A DNA stretch of 64,000 bases from Methylobacterium amylolyticum (GTDB lineage: Bacteria; Pseudomonadota; Alphaproteobacteria; Rhizobiales; Beijerinckiaceae). Below the pieces are notes generated by a model. It saw only the letters and a program-made list of their open reading frames with translations. It ran no database searches and was not told the origin of the DNA. Both the position numbers and the translations under genes were made by a program. The stretch spans positions 124,001-188,000 of the forward strand of contig NZ_JAUYZI010000003.1 of the NCBI RefSeq assembly GCF_030700245.1. Reading direction: 5' to 3'. Each line of letters opens with the position of its first letter. The first letter of the stretch is position 1. Below are positions 17,382-26,159 of the stretch, piece after piece.

Positions 17382-18527
17382 TCACCGAGCGCCTCGCCGG
17401 GCCCGGGCGACGCGCTCGCGCGCGCGCTCGAGGGCCGCCGCCACCGGGAACAGCGGGTCGCGCCCCGCCTCGACGAGGAGGTGGGCGATGTCCCGCCGCC
17501 CGGTCCAGAAGGTGGTGCCGAGGGCGAAGTCCGGCGGCGCGCAGGAATCGATCCGCGCCCAGGCGGGGTCGGCCAGCGCCGCTTCGGTGAGGCGGTGGAC
17601 GAGCTGAACCCCGGGGGCGGCCTCCGGCTCGGTCTCGTCGTGGGCGATCTTCAGGACCCAGCCCTCGGAGCCGGTCAGCGGCACGATCGCCGAGGCGAGC
17701 GTGCGGTCCCCCCGGCGCAGGCGCGCGATCCGCATCCGGCCCTCCGCCCCGAGATCGGCGGCGAGCGCCCGCAGGAAGGCGGCCTCCTCCGGCCGCTGGC
17801 CGAGGCCGGTGCCGGCCCGGCCCTTCCAGCCCGCCGCCTCCAGGGCGACGTGGTCGTCGAGCGCCGCGCCGAACGCCTCGGGCGCGTCGAGGATCTCCAG
17901 GGTCACCGGCCCGCCCGCCTCCAGGCGCTCGCGGGCGAGCCGCAGCTTGCGCCGCCGCTTGCCCGAGAGGTGGCCGAGATAGCCGGCCCGCGCCGCGGGC
18001 GTCAGGCCTTCGAGGTCGAGCATCCCGCGGGCGTGCGGCCAGTAGGCGGCGCGGCGCGCGCCCAGCCGGTCGAGGAGCGCGGGCAGCGGCCCGTCCGCGG
18101 GGGCGTTGGGCATCAGCAGCCGCGGCGGCAGGCCGAGCGCCCGGGGCGCGGCGAGCAGGGCGGCGAGCGCCCGCTCGGGCGCGGCGGCATCGAGCAGCGG
18201 CGCCCCGAACGGGCCGTAGCCGTGCGTCCAGCCCATCAGCAGCGGCAGCGGCAGGCCCCAGCGGCGCCGGTCCCGCCGGAACGGCCACGCGGCGACGATC
18301 CGCGCGCCCGACTCCTCCGGCGGCCGGTCGGCGACGAGGAGCAGCCGCACCCCCGCGCCGAACGCGGCGCGGGCGGCGAGCGCGCAGCCCGCCTCGTAGA
18401 ACGGGTTGGGGATCGCCGCCGCCCGCCCCAGCGCCCGCCAGGCCGGGATCCACGGCGCGCCGGGATCGAGCGGCCGGACCGCCGCGACGGCGCCGCCCGG
18501 CAGCGGGGCGTGAGCCGCGCCGGTCAC
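17382..18527 (-). CDS. GNAT-fold acyltransferase (BioF2/CelD-like)
   Basis: A 381-residue cytoplasmic protein of the BioF2-type acetyltransferase group often found in surface-polysaccharide loci. Visible markers are NPFYEAG near residue 40, the LSGKRRRKLRLARERLEAGG helix in the middle, and the late block WKGRAGTGL plus LHIAHDE-like WVLKIAHDETE. GTG at 18527 overlaps the flippase stop (GTGA), so the two are coupled. Position suggests it modifies a lipid-linked sugar that the flippase moves, which is inference. Confidence 0.85.
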   Translation of the reverse strand: MTGAAHAPLPGGAVAAVRPLDPGAPWIPAWRALGRAAAIPNPFYEAGCALAARAAFGAGVRLLLVADRPPEESGARIVAAWPFRRDRRRWGLPLPLLMGWTHGYGPFGAPLLDAAAPERALAALLAAPRALGLPPRLLMPNAPADGPLPALLDRLGARRAAYWPHARGMLDLEGLTPAARAGYLGHLSGKRRRKLRLARERLEAGGPVTLEILDAPEAFGAALDDHVALEAAGWKGRAGTGLGQRPEEAAFLRALAADLGAEGRMRIARLRRGDRTLASAIVPLTGSEGWVLKIAHDETEPEAAPGVQLVHRLTEAALADPAWARIDSCAPPDFALGTTFWTGRRDIAHLLVEAGRDPLFPVAAALERARERVARARRGAR

Positions 18528-19939
18528 GAGGCGAGCCGCCGGCGCAGCGCCCCCGCGAGGCCGAGCACGTCGTAGCGCCACGCGACCATCAGGGCGCCCC
18601 CCGCGAGCACCGCCAGCCGCAGCACCTGCCCCGCGGCGGTCAGGCCGCCGGGCAGCAGGCCGATGGCGACCACGGTCAGCCCGCAGGCGAGCGCGCCGCC
18701 GGCGATGCCCGCCATGTCCGCGAGCGGCAGCGGCAGGGCGGTGCCGGCCCGGCGGGCACCGAGCACCAGCACGAGGCAGGCGGCCGCCTGCCCCCCGGCG
18801 AAGGCGAAGGCGGCCCCCATCGCGCCCAGCGGCGGGATCAGCGCCAGCGACGCCGCGGCGACGGTGGCGAGCGTGGCGAAGGCGGCCCAGGCCTCCAGCC
18901 GGCTGGAGCGGGTGAAGTAGATCACCTGCCCGAAGTAGTAGGCGCGGAACATCATCAGGATGCTCGCCAGGATCAGCACCGGCGCCAGCGCCTGGGCCTC
19001 GGCGCGGTAGTCGGGCCCGAGCAGCACGCCGATCACGAGGTCGTCGAAGCACAGGAAGAACACCGCGCCGAAGGCGGCGATCAGGCCCATGGCGCGGGCC
19101 GCGTCGCGCAGCACCCCGCCCGCCGCGGCCATGCCCCCCGCCCGCGCCTCGCGCTTGGCGATCGAGATCAGCGACAGGGCGATCGCCTCGCCGAACACGA
19201 CGAAGCTCTGCTTCAGGAAGTCGGCGATGGCGCCGTAGGCCCCGAGCCCGGCCGGCCCGACCGTCTCGGCGACGATCAGCCGGTCGAGGGTCTGGCCGAG
19301 CGCGGCAGTGCCGAAGGACAGGACCAGCGGCCAGCCGTAGGCGAACAGGCGCAGCGCCTCGGCCCGGCTGCCGCGGCCGGGCATCAGCGGGATGATGGTC
19401 AGCGCCGCCGGCAGGGCGCCGAGCGCGTTGGCGCAGGCCACCGCCAGGGCGAGGTGCAGGGGATCCCCCGAGGCGTGGAGCGACAGGCTGCCGAGCCCGA
19501 GGATCAGCACGGCCCGGCTGATCACCGAGGCCGCCACCGCCCCCGCCTTGAGCCGGGTGCGGGCGATCTCGGTGGAGCCCTCGAACAGGGTGGTGCCCAT
19601 CGCCAGCGCCAGGATCGCCGCCGCCGCGCGCGGCGAGACCAGCCCGAGGGCGGAGGCCGCCGCCGCGCCGAGGCCCGCGAGCAGCAGGGTGCCGCCGAGG
19701 ATGCGCACGACGGTGCCGACCTGCGCCGGCTCCCGGGCCTCGTCGTAGAGGGCGAAGAACGCGAATTTCGGCCACTGGCAGGTGGCGCCGTAGAGCACCA
19801 GCGCCCAGGACAGCAGGTAGAGGTAGCCGCCGTAGCTTTCCACCGGCGCGAGCCGGGTGAACACCGCCACCGAGCCCATGTTGAGCGCCGCGGCGAAGCC
19901 GCGCGAGCCGACGTAGATCAGGCTGTGCCGGGCGATCAT
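18524..19939 (-). CDS. Oligosaccharide flippase (MATE/Wzx-like)
   Basis: A 471-residue membrane protein with about twelve to fourteen hydrophobic spans and few charged loops, of the polysaccharide biosynthesis/MurJ-MATE superfamily. The N-terminus IARHSLIYVGSRGF is the usual cytoplasmic start followed by a span. It probably flips undecaprenyl-linked sugars across the inner membrane. ATG at 19939. It forms a two-gene unit with the downstream acyltransferase and is separate from the large polysaccharide cluster at the right end of the window. Confidence 0.88.
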   Translation of the reverse strand: MIARHSLIYVGSRGFAAALNMGSVAVFTRLAPVESYGGYLYLLSWALVLYGATCQWPKFAFFALYDEAREPAQVGTVVRILGGTLLLAGLGAAAASALGLVSPRAAAAILALAMGTTLFEGSTEIARTRLKAGAVAASVISRAVLILGLGSLSLHASGDPLHLALAVACANALGALPAALTIIPLMPGRGSRAEALRLFAYGWPLVLSFGTAALGQTLDRLIVAETVGPAGLGAYGAIADFLKQSFVVFGEAIALSLISIAKREARAGGMAAAGGVLRDAARAMGLIAAFGAVFFLCFDDLVIGVLLGPDYRAEAQALAPVLILASILMMFRAYYFGQVIYFTRSSRLEAWAAFATLATVAAASLALIPPLGAMGAAFAFAGGQAAACLVLVLGARRAGTALPLPLADMAGIAGGALACGLTVVAIGLLPGGLTAAGQVLRLAVLAGGALMVAWRYDVLGLAGALRRRLAS

Positions 19940-20081
19940 CGGCGCGCGCCCGCGCGCGCGCCGTCCCGGTTCGGGGCGGGGCTGTCCCAGATCGGCACGG
20001 GGGGCGAGGGCGAGCGGCATGGCACGGCCGGTGGTTGCAGGCGCCGTGCCCGCCGGACCGCGCCGGGACGGGCCGGCGCGC

Positions 20082-21242
20082 CTACTCCGCGGCGGCGCCC
20101 ACCGTGTCGGCCATGTGCGCCTCCCGGGTGCCCAGCGGCTGCGGGGCGCCGACCGTGGTGTCCTCGGCGGTCTGGTGCTCCATCTCGGCGTTGAGCTGCG
20201 CACCGGCGAGGATGATCGTCGTCGAGAGCCAGATCCAGGTCATGAACCCGATCGCCGCCCCGAGCGAGCCGTAGGTCTTGTCGTAGCTTCCGAAGTTGGC
20301 GACGTACCACGAGAACAGCAGCGAGCAGACGAGCCACAGCCCGGCGGCGAGCAGGCCGCCGGGGGTCACCCAGCGCCAGCGCGGCGCGTCCCGGCTCGGG
20401 CCGTATCGGTAGAGGACCGCCAGCCCGAGCAGCACCGCGAGGAGCAGCGCCGGCCAGCGCAGCAGGGCGAGCCACCACCCGCCCTCACCGAGGCCGATAT
20501 AGCGCAGCGCGATCGGCACGGCGACGACGGCGGTGAGCGCCAGGATCAGGAACAGCAGGGCGCCGGCGGTGAAGGCGAGGGAGATGAGGTTGAGCTTGAT
20601 GAAGCCCCGCTTCTCGCGCTCGTTGTAGACGAGGTTGAGCGCGTCGAACACGTGCTTCACGCCGCCGTTGGCGCTCCACACCGACAGGGCGATGCCGGTG
20701 ACGAGGCTCAGGCCCAGCGTGGCGTCGCCCTTCTCGTTCAACCGCCGGACCTGCTCGCCGACGATGTCCAGCGCCCCCTGCGGCAGCACCCCCTGCAGGC
20801 TGGCGAGCTGGTCGTTGATGGTCGCGGCGTCGGCGATCAGCCCGTAGGAGGAGACCAGTGCGGCGATGGCCGGGAAGATCGCCAGCAGGGTGAAGAACGT
20901 GACCCCGGCCGAGACCAGGGTGACCCGGTTCTCGCCCACGTCGCGGTAGGTGCGTAAGCCGATGTCCTTCCAGCCCTTGGCCGGGATCTCGCCCGGGTGC
21001 GCGGCGCGGCGCCCGCGGTCGGCCTCGGCGTGGGCGGTCGCCCGGGCATCCGAGCCCGCGTGCGAGGGCGCCGTGCGGCGGGCCGCATCATCGCCCTGAG
21101 GCGATCTCGCGGAGCGCCGGGGCGCGGCGTCCGCGCCGCCGCGACGGGGGAGGGCGACGAGGCCGAGCAGCGCCGTGGCCAGCGCCAGGGTCCACACGGT
21201 CGAGGCGCGCGCGTCGGCGCGGTCCGGGCGGGGGGAGGGCAT
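20082..21242 (-). CDS. YihY/BrkB-family membrane protein
   Basis: A 386-residue inner-membrane protein. After a short hydrophobic segment and an unconserved, charged stretch to about residue 90, the YihY domain begins with GLRTYRDVGENRVTLVSAGVTFFTLLAIFPAIAAL; six spans follow, including LGAAIGFMTWIWLSTTIILAGAQLNAE near the end. The family was once misnamed ribonuclease BN; its true function is unknown. The extended N-terminus is unusual. It diverges from the SDR gene. Confidence 0.9.
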   Translation of the reverse strand: MPSPRPDRADARASTVWTLALATALLGLVALPRRGGADAAPRRSARSPQGDDAARRTAPSHAGSDARATAHAEADRGRRAAHPGEIPAKGWKDIGLRTYRDVGENRVTLVSAGVTFFTLLAIFPAIAALVSSYGLIADAATINDQLASLQGVLPQGALDIVGEQVRRLNEKGDATLGLSLVTGIALSVWSANGGVKHVFDALNLVYNEREKRGFIKLNLISLAFTAGALLFLILALTAVVAVPIALRYIGLGEGGWWLALLRWPALLLAVLLGLAVLYRYGPSRDAPRWRWVTPGGLLAAGLWLVCSLLFSWYVANFGSYDKTYGSLGAAIGFMTWIWLSTTIILAGAQLNAEMEHQTAEDTTVGAPQPLGTREAHMADTVGAAAE

Positions 21243-21469
21243 CGACGGGTCCTTGCCTCGCGTTCAGGGTGCGGCTGCAACGACGAAACAACTTCTTCGG
21301 GACGCTCCCGTATCCTCGCGCTTCGCGTCCTTCCTGCGCCGGGCTTTTCCGGCGGGAGACGGCGGCCGCGCGGATCGCCGCAGGCCGGATCGGCTGGCGC
21401 CGCCGCGGGAACAGGTGTTCCCCGGGGCGGGTTCGCCGACCGTGATCCGGATGCGGACGGGGGACGGGC

Positions 21470-22453
21470 ATGGCGCATCTGCGCGGCAGGACGGTGGTGA
21501 TCACCGGGGCGTCGAGCGGGATCGGCCGCGCCGCCGCGGAGGCCTTCGCGGCGCGCGGCGCCCGGGTGGTGCTGGCGGCCCGCCGCGGCGCGGTGCTCGA
21601 CGACATCGCCGGGGCGATCCGGGCCCGCGGCGGCGCCGTGCAGGCGATCCCGACCGACGTCACCGATCCGGACGCCGTCGCCGCCCTGGCGGAGGGGGCG
21701 CTCCGCGCGTTCGGCGGCCTCGACGTCTGGATCAACAACGCCGGCGTCGGGGTGTTCGGCCCCTATCTCGACGCGCCCCTCGACCTGCACCGGCGCACCG
21801 TCGAGGTGAACCTGTTCGGCGCCATGCACGGCGCCTACGCCGCCCTGCCGCATTTCCTGCGCCGGGGGCGCGGCACGCTGATCAACACCGTCTCGATGGG
21901 CGGCTGGGCGCCGACGCCGTTCGCGGCGGCCTACACCGCGAGCAAGTTCGGCCTGCGCGGCTTCTCGGCGAGCCTGCGCCAGGAACTCGCCCGCCACCGG
22001 GACGTCCACGTCTGCGCGGTGTTCCCGGCCATCGTCGACACGCCCGGGCTGGAGCACGGCGCCAACGTCTCGGGCAAGCGCCTCAACCCCGGCCACCTGT
22101 ACTACGCCCCCGAGGACGTGGCCCGGACCTACCTGCGCCTCGCCCTGCGCCCGCGCGACGAGACGGCGGTGGGCTGGCCGGCCCGCCTCGCCCAAGTCGG
22201 CTACGCGCTGGCCCCGTACCCGACCGAGCACCTGATGGGCCTGGGATTCCGCCTCGCCCTCGACCGGGCCGATCCCGGGCCGCGGGACAACGGCGCCCTG
22301 CGGGAGCCGGTCGCGCGGGGCACGACCGCCGACGGCGGCTGGCGGGCGCGCAAGGGCGTGCCCTCGGCCGGGGCCCTGAGCGTCGGGCTGCTCGCGGCCG
22401 GCGCCGGCGCGGCCCTGCTGCTCGGCGCCGCGCTGGGCGCCCGCCGGGCGTGA
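21470..22453 (+). CDS. Short-chain dehydrogenase/reductase
   Basis: A classical SDR of 327 residues: NAD(P)-binding TGASSGIGRAAAEAFAARG at residues 13-31, NNAGVG, catalytic Ser in NTVSMGGW and Tyr-x-x-x-Lys in YTASKFGLRG. The last 20 residues form a single hydrophobic span ending in charged RRA, suggesting membrane tethering. Substrate is unknown. ATG at 21470. The region between it and the divergent YihY gene (about 230 bases) holds no recognisable gene. Confidence 0.92.
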   Translation: MAHLRGRTVVITGASSGIGRAAAEAFAARGARVVLAARRGAVLDDIAGAIRARGGAVQAIPTDVTDPDAVAALAEGALRAFGGLDVWINNAGVGVFGPYLDAPLDLHRRTVEVNLFGAMHGAYAALPHFLRRGRGTLINTVSMGGWAPTPFAAAYTASKFGLRGFSASLRQELARHRDVHVCAVFPAIVDTPGLEHGANVSGKRLNPGHLYYAPEDVARTYLRLALRPRDETAVGWPARLAQVGYALAPYPTEHLMGLGFRLALDRADPGPRDNGALREPVARGTTADGGWRARKGVPSAGALSVGLLAAGAGAALLLGAALGARRA

Positions 22454-22469
22454 GCCGCGACGCCGCATC

Positions 22470-22499
22470 CCGCGCGCCTGGATCCCGCGCGCCTGGATC
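22470..22499. repeat. 15-bp tandem duplication after the SDR gene
   Basis: CCGCGCGCCTGGATC occurs twice consecutively just downstream of the SDR stop and 45 bases upstream of the cytochrome b start. Confidence 0.6.
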
Positions 22500-22543
22500 C
22501 CGCCCGTGGCCCGTGCGATCTTCTGGTTGTGGGACGGCGCGAG

Positions 22544-23239
22544 ATGGGCGTGGGCGGGTCGAGGCTTGAGCACGCGCGCCACCCGCTCTGGGTGCGCGCC
22601 GCCCACTGGATCGGCGCCGCCGCCTTCCTCGGGCTGGCCGTGAGCGGGGTCGCGATCCTGCTGGCGCTGCCGAAGCTGTTCTGGGGCGAGACCGGCGCCA
22701 ACGACGCGCCGGCCTGGGTGAGCCTGCCGCTGCCGGTGAACCTCGAACAGACCGGCTGGGGGCGCAACCTGCATTTCCTCTCGGCCTGGGCCTTCGTGAT
22801 CGCCGGGGGCCTCTACCTCGCGGCCGCCGCCCTCGGCGGGCGCCTGTACCGGCGGCTCTGGCCCGACCGCGACCAGGTCCGCCCGGCCCATCTCGCGGGC
22901 GAGGTCCGCGACCACCTGAGCCTGGGGGGCGACCCGCGGGCAGCCTACGCGCCGCGCTACAACGCCCTCCAGAAGCTTGCCTATCTCGCGGTGCTGCTGG
23001 TGCTGGCCCCGACCATGCTGCTGTCCGGGCTGACGATGGCGCCCGGGGTGACGGCGGCGTTCCCCGAGCTGTTCACGCTGTTCGGCGGCCGGCAATCGGC
23101 GCGCACCGTCCACTTCCTCACCGGGTGCGGGCTGGTGCTGTTCCTGGCCGTCCACCTCTGGCAGGTGCTCGCCAACGGCCCCCGCGCGCTGATGCGGGCG
23201 ATGATCCTGGGACGGCCCGAGCGGAGGGACCGGCGATGA
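22544..23239 (+). CDS. Cytochrome b561-type membrane heme protein
   Basis: A 231-residue, four-span membrane protein of the cytochrome b/b6 (formate dehydrogenase gamma/YedZ-like) class. Probable heme-ligand histidines lie in the first span region (RHPLWVRAAHW), the LHFLSAWAF span, and the last spans (RTVHFLTGCG, FLAVHLWQVL). It should pass electrons between quinones and the molybdopterin enzyme encoded next, whose ATG overlaps its stop. ATG at 22544 is chosen; a GTG fifteen bases upstream is possible. Confidence 0.85.
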   Translation: MGVGGSRLEHARHPLWVRAAHWIGAAAFLGLAVSGVAILLALPKLFWGETGANDAPAWVSLPLPVNLEQTGWGRNLHFLSAWAFVIAGGLYLAAAALGGRLYRRLWPDRDQVRPAHLAGEVRDHLSLGGDPRAAYAPRYNALQKLAYLAVLLVLAPTMLLSGLTMAPGVTAAFPELFTLFGGRQSARTVHFLTGCGLVLFLAVHLWQVLANGPRALMRAMILGRPERRDRR

Positions 23240-23976
23240 GCGATGTGACCCGCCGCGGGCTTCTCGTCGGCGCGACCGGCCTCGCGGCGGCCGGGCTCGG
23301 CGGCTGCGACCTCGTCGCGGACGGGCCGGGCCGGGGCGGCCTCTACGGCGCCAGCGACTGGCTGACCTTCCACGTGCAGCGCTGGCTGCTGCGCCACCAG
23401 CCGCTGGTGCGCGAGTTCGGCCCCGAGGCGATCTCGGCGGTCTTCCCGACGATCAACACGGTCGACCCGGACGATCCCGCCTATCGCCGCTCGAAGGCCG
23501 CGGGCTTTTCCGACTGGCGCCTGCCGGTGACCGGGCTCGTCGCGCGGCCGATGGCCTTCTCCCTTGCGGACCTGAAGGCGATGCCGGCCCGCACCCAGAT
23601 CACCCTGCACGCCTGCGAGCAGGGCTGGTCGGCGATCGGCCAGTGGACCGGGGTGCCCCTGTCGCAGGTGCTGCTGGCGGCGGGTCTGAAGCCGGAGGCG
23701 CGCTTCCTCGTGATCCGCACCGTCGACGGCTGGTGGGACACCTACGACCTGTTCGACGCCCTGCACCCGCAGACCATCCTCGCCTACGGCATGAACGGCG
23801 GCGACCTGCCGGTGAAGCACGGCGCCCCGGTGCGGCTGCGGGTCGAGCGCCAGCTCGGCTACAAGTCGCTGAAGTACCTCGCCAGCATCGAGGCGGTGGA
23901 CCGGGTCGACGGGATCGGCCAGGGCCGCGGCAGCATGGTCGGCGAGCTGGGCTTCAGTTGGTACGCGGGGATCTGA
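23236..23976 (+). CDS. Molybdopterin oxidoreductase, sulfite-oxidase fold
   Basis: A 246-residue SUOX-fold protein. The N-terminus has a twin-arginine signal (TRRGLLVGATGLAAAG) running into a lipobox-like LGGC, so it is exported folded and may be lipid-anchored. The molybdenum-ligand cysteine sits in TLHACEQGWSAIGQWTGVPL, and the YDLFDALHPQTILAYGMNGGD block is typical. Its ATG overlaps the cytochrome b stop, suggesting a two-component periplasmic reductase/dehydrogenase reminiscent of MsrPQ. Substrate is unknown. Confidence 0.88.
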   Translation: MSDVTRRGLLVGATGLAAAGLGGCDLVADGPGRGGLYGASDWLTFHVQRWLLRHQPLVREFGPEAISAVFPTINTVDPDDPAYRRSKAAGFSDWRLPVTGLVARPMAFSLADLKAMPARTQITLHACEQGWSAIGQWTGVPLSQVLLAAGLKPEARFLVIRTVDGWWDTYDLFDALHPQTILAYGMNGGDLPVKHGAPVRLRVERQLGYKSLKYLASIEAVDRVDGIGQGRGSMVGELGFSWYAGI

Positions 23977-23983
23977 GCGCCCC

Positions 23984-25102
23984 TCACGGCCACAGCCGAT
24001 GGACCGGCGCCCCCGCGTCGTGGACGTAGGCGGCGGCGCGGTCGAGCGCGTAGTCGGGGCCGGGCTGCCGCAGGTAGGTGGCCAGGTCCCGGATCAGCCG
24101 CTCCAGGGGGTGGGTTTCGAGGAAGCCCTGGAGGCCGACCGAGCGCTGGGCCAGCGCGATCGCGTCGAGCCCGGCGCGCTCCACCGCCCCGCGGGCGAGG
24201 TTGACGTAGGCGACCACCCGCTCGGGATCCTCGTCCGCCTCGGCCGCGGCGATCCGCGCCGCGCCGCGCACGAACAGCCGGGCGGTCTCGGCCGCCTGCG
24301 CCGCCTGCCCCAGCCGGGCGCGCTGGTGCGGGTCGCCGCCCCGGCCGGTGGCGCGCAGGTGCGCCCGGTGCGCCTCGACCACCGCCTCGATGCCGCCGAG
24401 CTGGACCGCCAGGAAGCGCCACGCCCCGGCCGAGAAGAACGGCTGCCGGAAATAGGCGTCCGGCTCGCCGACCGCGTGGGCGTCGGCCGCGCGCAGGCCG
24501 GAGAAATCCACCGTGCCGGTGGCGGAGGCACGCATGCCGTGCGCGCGCCAGTCGGCGAGGTCGGCGCGCGTTCCCCGCTCCAGCGGGACGACCAGCATCT
24601 GCCGCCGTCCGTCGGGGAGCCGGGCGGTGACGAGGGGGCGCGTGACGTGGCCCGCCCCCGAGGCGAGGCTCTTGGCGCCCGCGAGCTCCGGACCGTCGAG
24701 GGTGAGACCGCCGGGGTCGGGCTCGGTGTTCCAGACGCCGAACAGGTGGCCGTCGCGGGCGTCGCGGGCCAGCGCGTCGCGGGCGTCGTCCGACCCGTAG
24801 CGCAGCACCAGGGCGAGGGCGTTGACGTGGCCCTCGTAGAGCCGGCCCAGGGCGAGGCTGCCGCGGCCGACCGCCGCGAGCACCGCCGCCAGGGCGTCGG
24901 CCGAGCCCGCCTCGCACAGCCCGGCGCCGCCGAGCGCCACCGGCAGCGGCGCGGCCAGCAGCCCGGCCTCGCGCAGGCCGTCGATGTCCTCGCGCGGGAA
25001 GGCGCCGTGCCGGTCGTGCCGCGGGGCGCGCTCGGCGAAGACCGCCGCCGCGGCCTCCGCGGCCCGGACGATGGCCGGGGGTGGGAGCATCGCGGGGATC
25101 AT
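23984..25102 (-). CDS. Acyl-CoA dehydrogenase family flavoprotein
   Basis: A 372-residue ACAD-fold protein: helical N-terminus with the LREAGLLAAPLPVALGGAG motif, a central beta domain (LFGVWNTEPDP, ALASGAGHV-like SLASGAGHVTRP) and a C-terminal four-helix domain ending YVHDAGAPVHRLWP. The canonical active-site Glu is not obvious, so a monooxygenase-like (DszC/SfnB) or other divergent role is possible. It stops eight bases from the converging SUOX gene. Confidence 0.88.
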   Translation of the reverse strand: MIPAMLPPPAIVRAAEAAAAVFAERAPRHDRHGAFPREDIDGLREAGLLAAPLPVALGGAGLCEAGSADALAAVLAAVGRGSLALGRLYEGHVNALALVLRYGSDDARDALARDARDGHLFGVWNTEPDPGGLTLDGPELAGAKSLASGAGHVTRPLVTARLPDGRRQMLVVPLERGTRADLADWRAHGMRASATGTVDFSGLRAADAHAVGEPDAYFRQPFFSAGAWRFLAVQLGGIEAVVEAHRAHLRATGRGGDPHQRARLGQAAQAAETARLFVRGAARIAAAEADEDPERVVAYVNLARGAVERAGLDAIALAQRSVGLQGFLETHPLERLIRDLATYLRQPGPDYALDRAAAYVHDAGAPVHRLWP

Positions 25103-25200
25103 CCGCGACCCCGACCGGCGCGACGGCCGCGCTTCGCCCCCGGGTGCCGCCCGAACGCCTGATCCACCCCCATCCCCGTCCCCCCGAAGCGCCGCGTCCC

Positions 25201-25239
25201 CTCAGGTCTCGCCCTCAGGCCTCGCCCTCAGGTCTCGGC
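25201..25239. repeat. 13-bp tandem triplication across a stop codon
   Basis: Three units of CTCAGG(T/C)CTCG(CC/GC) in a row; the third contains the reverse-strand stop of the 91-residue gene. Each unit offers a stop in one frame, giving slightly different possible C-termini. Confidence 0.75.
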
Positions 25240-25503
25240 GCGCAGGCTCTTGATGAAGCGCCGCGCGATCGCCCGCACCGCCTCGTCGTCGCGCGCCGTG
25301 CCCTCCGACTTGTCCCACAGATGGTCGAGACTGCCGTCGAGGGCGTCCAGCAGCTCCGGGTGCCGGGCCGCCACGAAGCGGATGGTGCCGAACAGCAGGT
25401 GCTCCACCGCCATCTCGCGCCGGCGCGCGTCGACCACCTCGCCGGCGATCGCGTCGGGATCGGGATCGAGGGTTGCAGGATCGGTGGTTGCATGAGCGCT
25501 CAT
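25228..25503 (-). CDS. Hypothetical protein, 91 residues
   Basis: A small hydrophilic helical protein (MSAHATTDPATLD at the start, then ARRREMAVEHLLFGTIRFVAA and ARDDEAVRAIARRFIKSL). No family was recognised with confidence. ATG at 25503. Its last codon falls in a 13-bp tandem repeat. It is the downstream-most gene of a run that includes the phosphoesterase and the MRJP-like gene on the same strand. Confidence 0.7.
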   Translation of the reverse strand: MSAHATTDPATLDPDPDAIAGEVVDARRREMAVEHLLFGTIRFVAARHPELLDALDGSLDHLWDKSEGTARDDEAVRAIARRFIKSLRAET

Positions 25504-25572
25504 GGCCGCACAACCGGCCGCGGACCGTCCCGGTTCGCACGCCGTTCGAACGCCGATGCCGCACCCCGCGCG

Positions 25573-26130
25573 TCAGCGGGCGCGGTCGCGGGCGATCTCC
25601 TCCGGCACCTGCTCCGCCGCGTCCTGGCGCCGGATTAGGGCGTCGAGGGTCACCGGCCGGTCGTCCCAGGCGTCGACGCCGACGTCGCAGGACATCCGGG
25701 TGTCGGGCAGGGTGGCGTGGCTGTGGCCGTAGAGGTGGCGCGTCTCCCGCCACAGGCCGGGCCAGGCGCGGTGGGCGTAGTGCGCGAGGTAGAGTCGCCG
25801 CTCGCGGCCCCCGCCATCGGCCACCGTGATCCGGGCGCTCTCCACGGGCGGCGCGGCCCAGGGCAGGTCGAGCACCCGGTTGGTGTCGTGGTTGCCCCGC
25901 ACCAGGAACTTGCGGCCGTTGAGGGCGGAGAAGATCTCGGCGCAGCGGGGGCGGCTCGCCCCGGCGGCGAAGTCGCCGAGGTGCCAGACCGTGTCGTCGG
26001 GCCCGACGACCGCGTTCCAGGCGGCGATCAGGCCGGCGTCGTGCGCCTCCAGGCTCGCGAAGCGCGCGGCCCGGTGGCGGAGGATGTGGGCGTCGCCGAA
26101 ATGCGTGTCGGCGGTGAAGAAGGTCGCCAT
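25573..26130 (-). CDS. Calcineurin-like metallophosphoesterase
   Basis: A compact 185-residue phosphoesterase. All metal motifs are present: TADTHFGD at residues 6-13, WHLGDF near 49-54, RGNHD near 78-82 and the GHSHA block near 135. Such small MPEs hydrolyse nucleotides or phosphodiesters; the substrate cannot be inferred. It begins 29 bases after the MRJP-like gene's stop and probably shares its transcript. Confidence 0.9.
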   Translation of the reverse strand: MATFFTADTHFGDAHILRHRAARFASLEAHDAGLIAAWNAVVGPDDTVWHLGDFAAGASRPRCAEIFSALNGRKFLVRGNHDTNRVLDLPWAAPPVESARITVADGGGRERRLYLAHYAHRAWPGLWRETRHLYGHSHATLPDTRMSCDVGVDAWDDRPVTLDALIRRQDAAEQVPEEIARDRAR

Positions 26131-26159
26131 CTGCGCCGAACGCTCGGGGGCGCGGCGGC

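Noticed and set aside
20837-23155. A 772-codon reverse frame
   Set aside because: Covers the SDR, cytochrome b and part of YihY in the wrong frame or strand; low complexity.
23984-25102. Assigning a specific acyl-CoA substrate or DszC identity to the dehydrogenase
   Set aside because: The active-site glutamate is not clear and no sulfur-pathway genes are adjacent.
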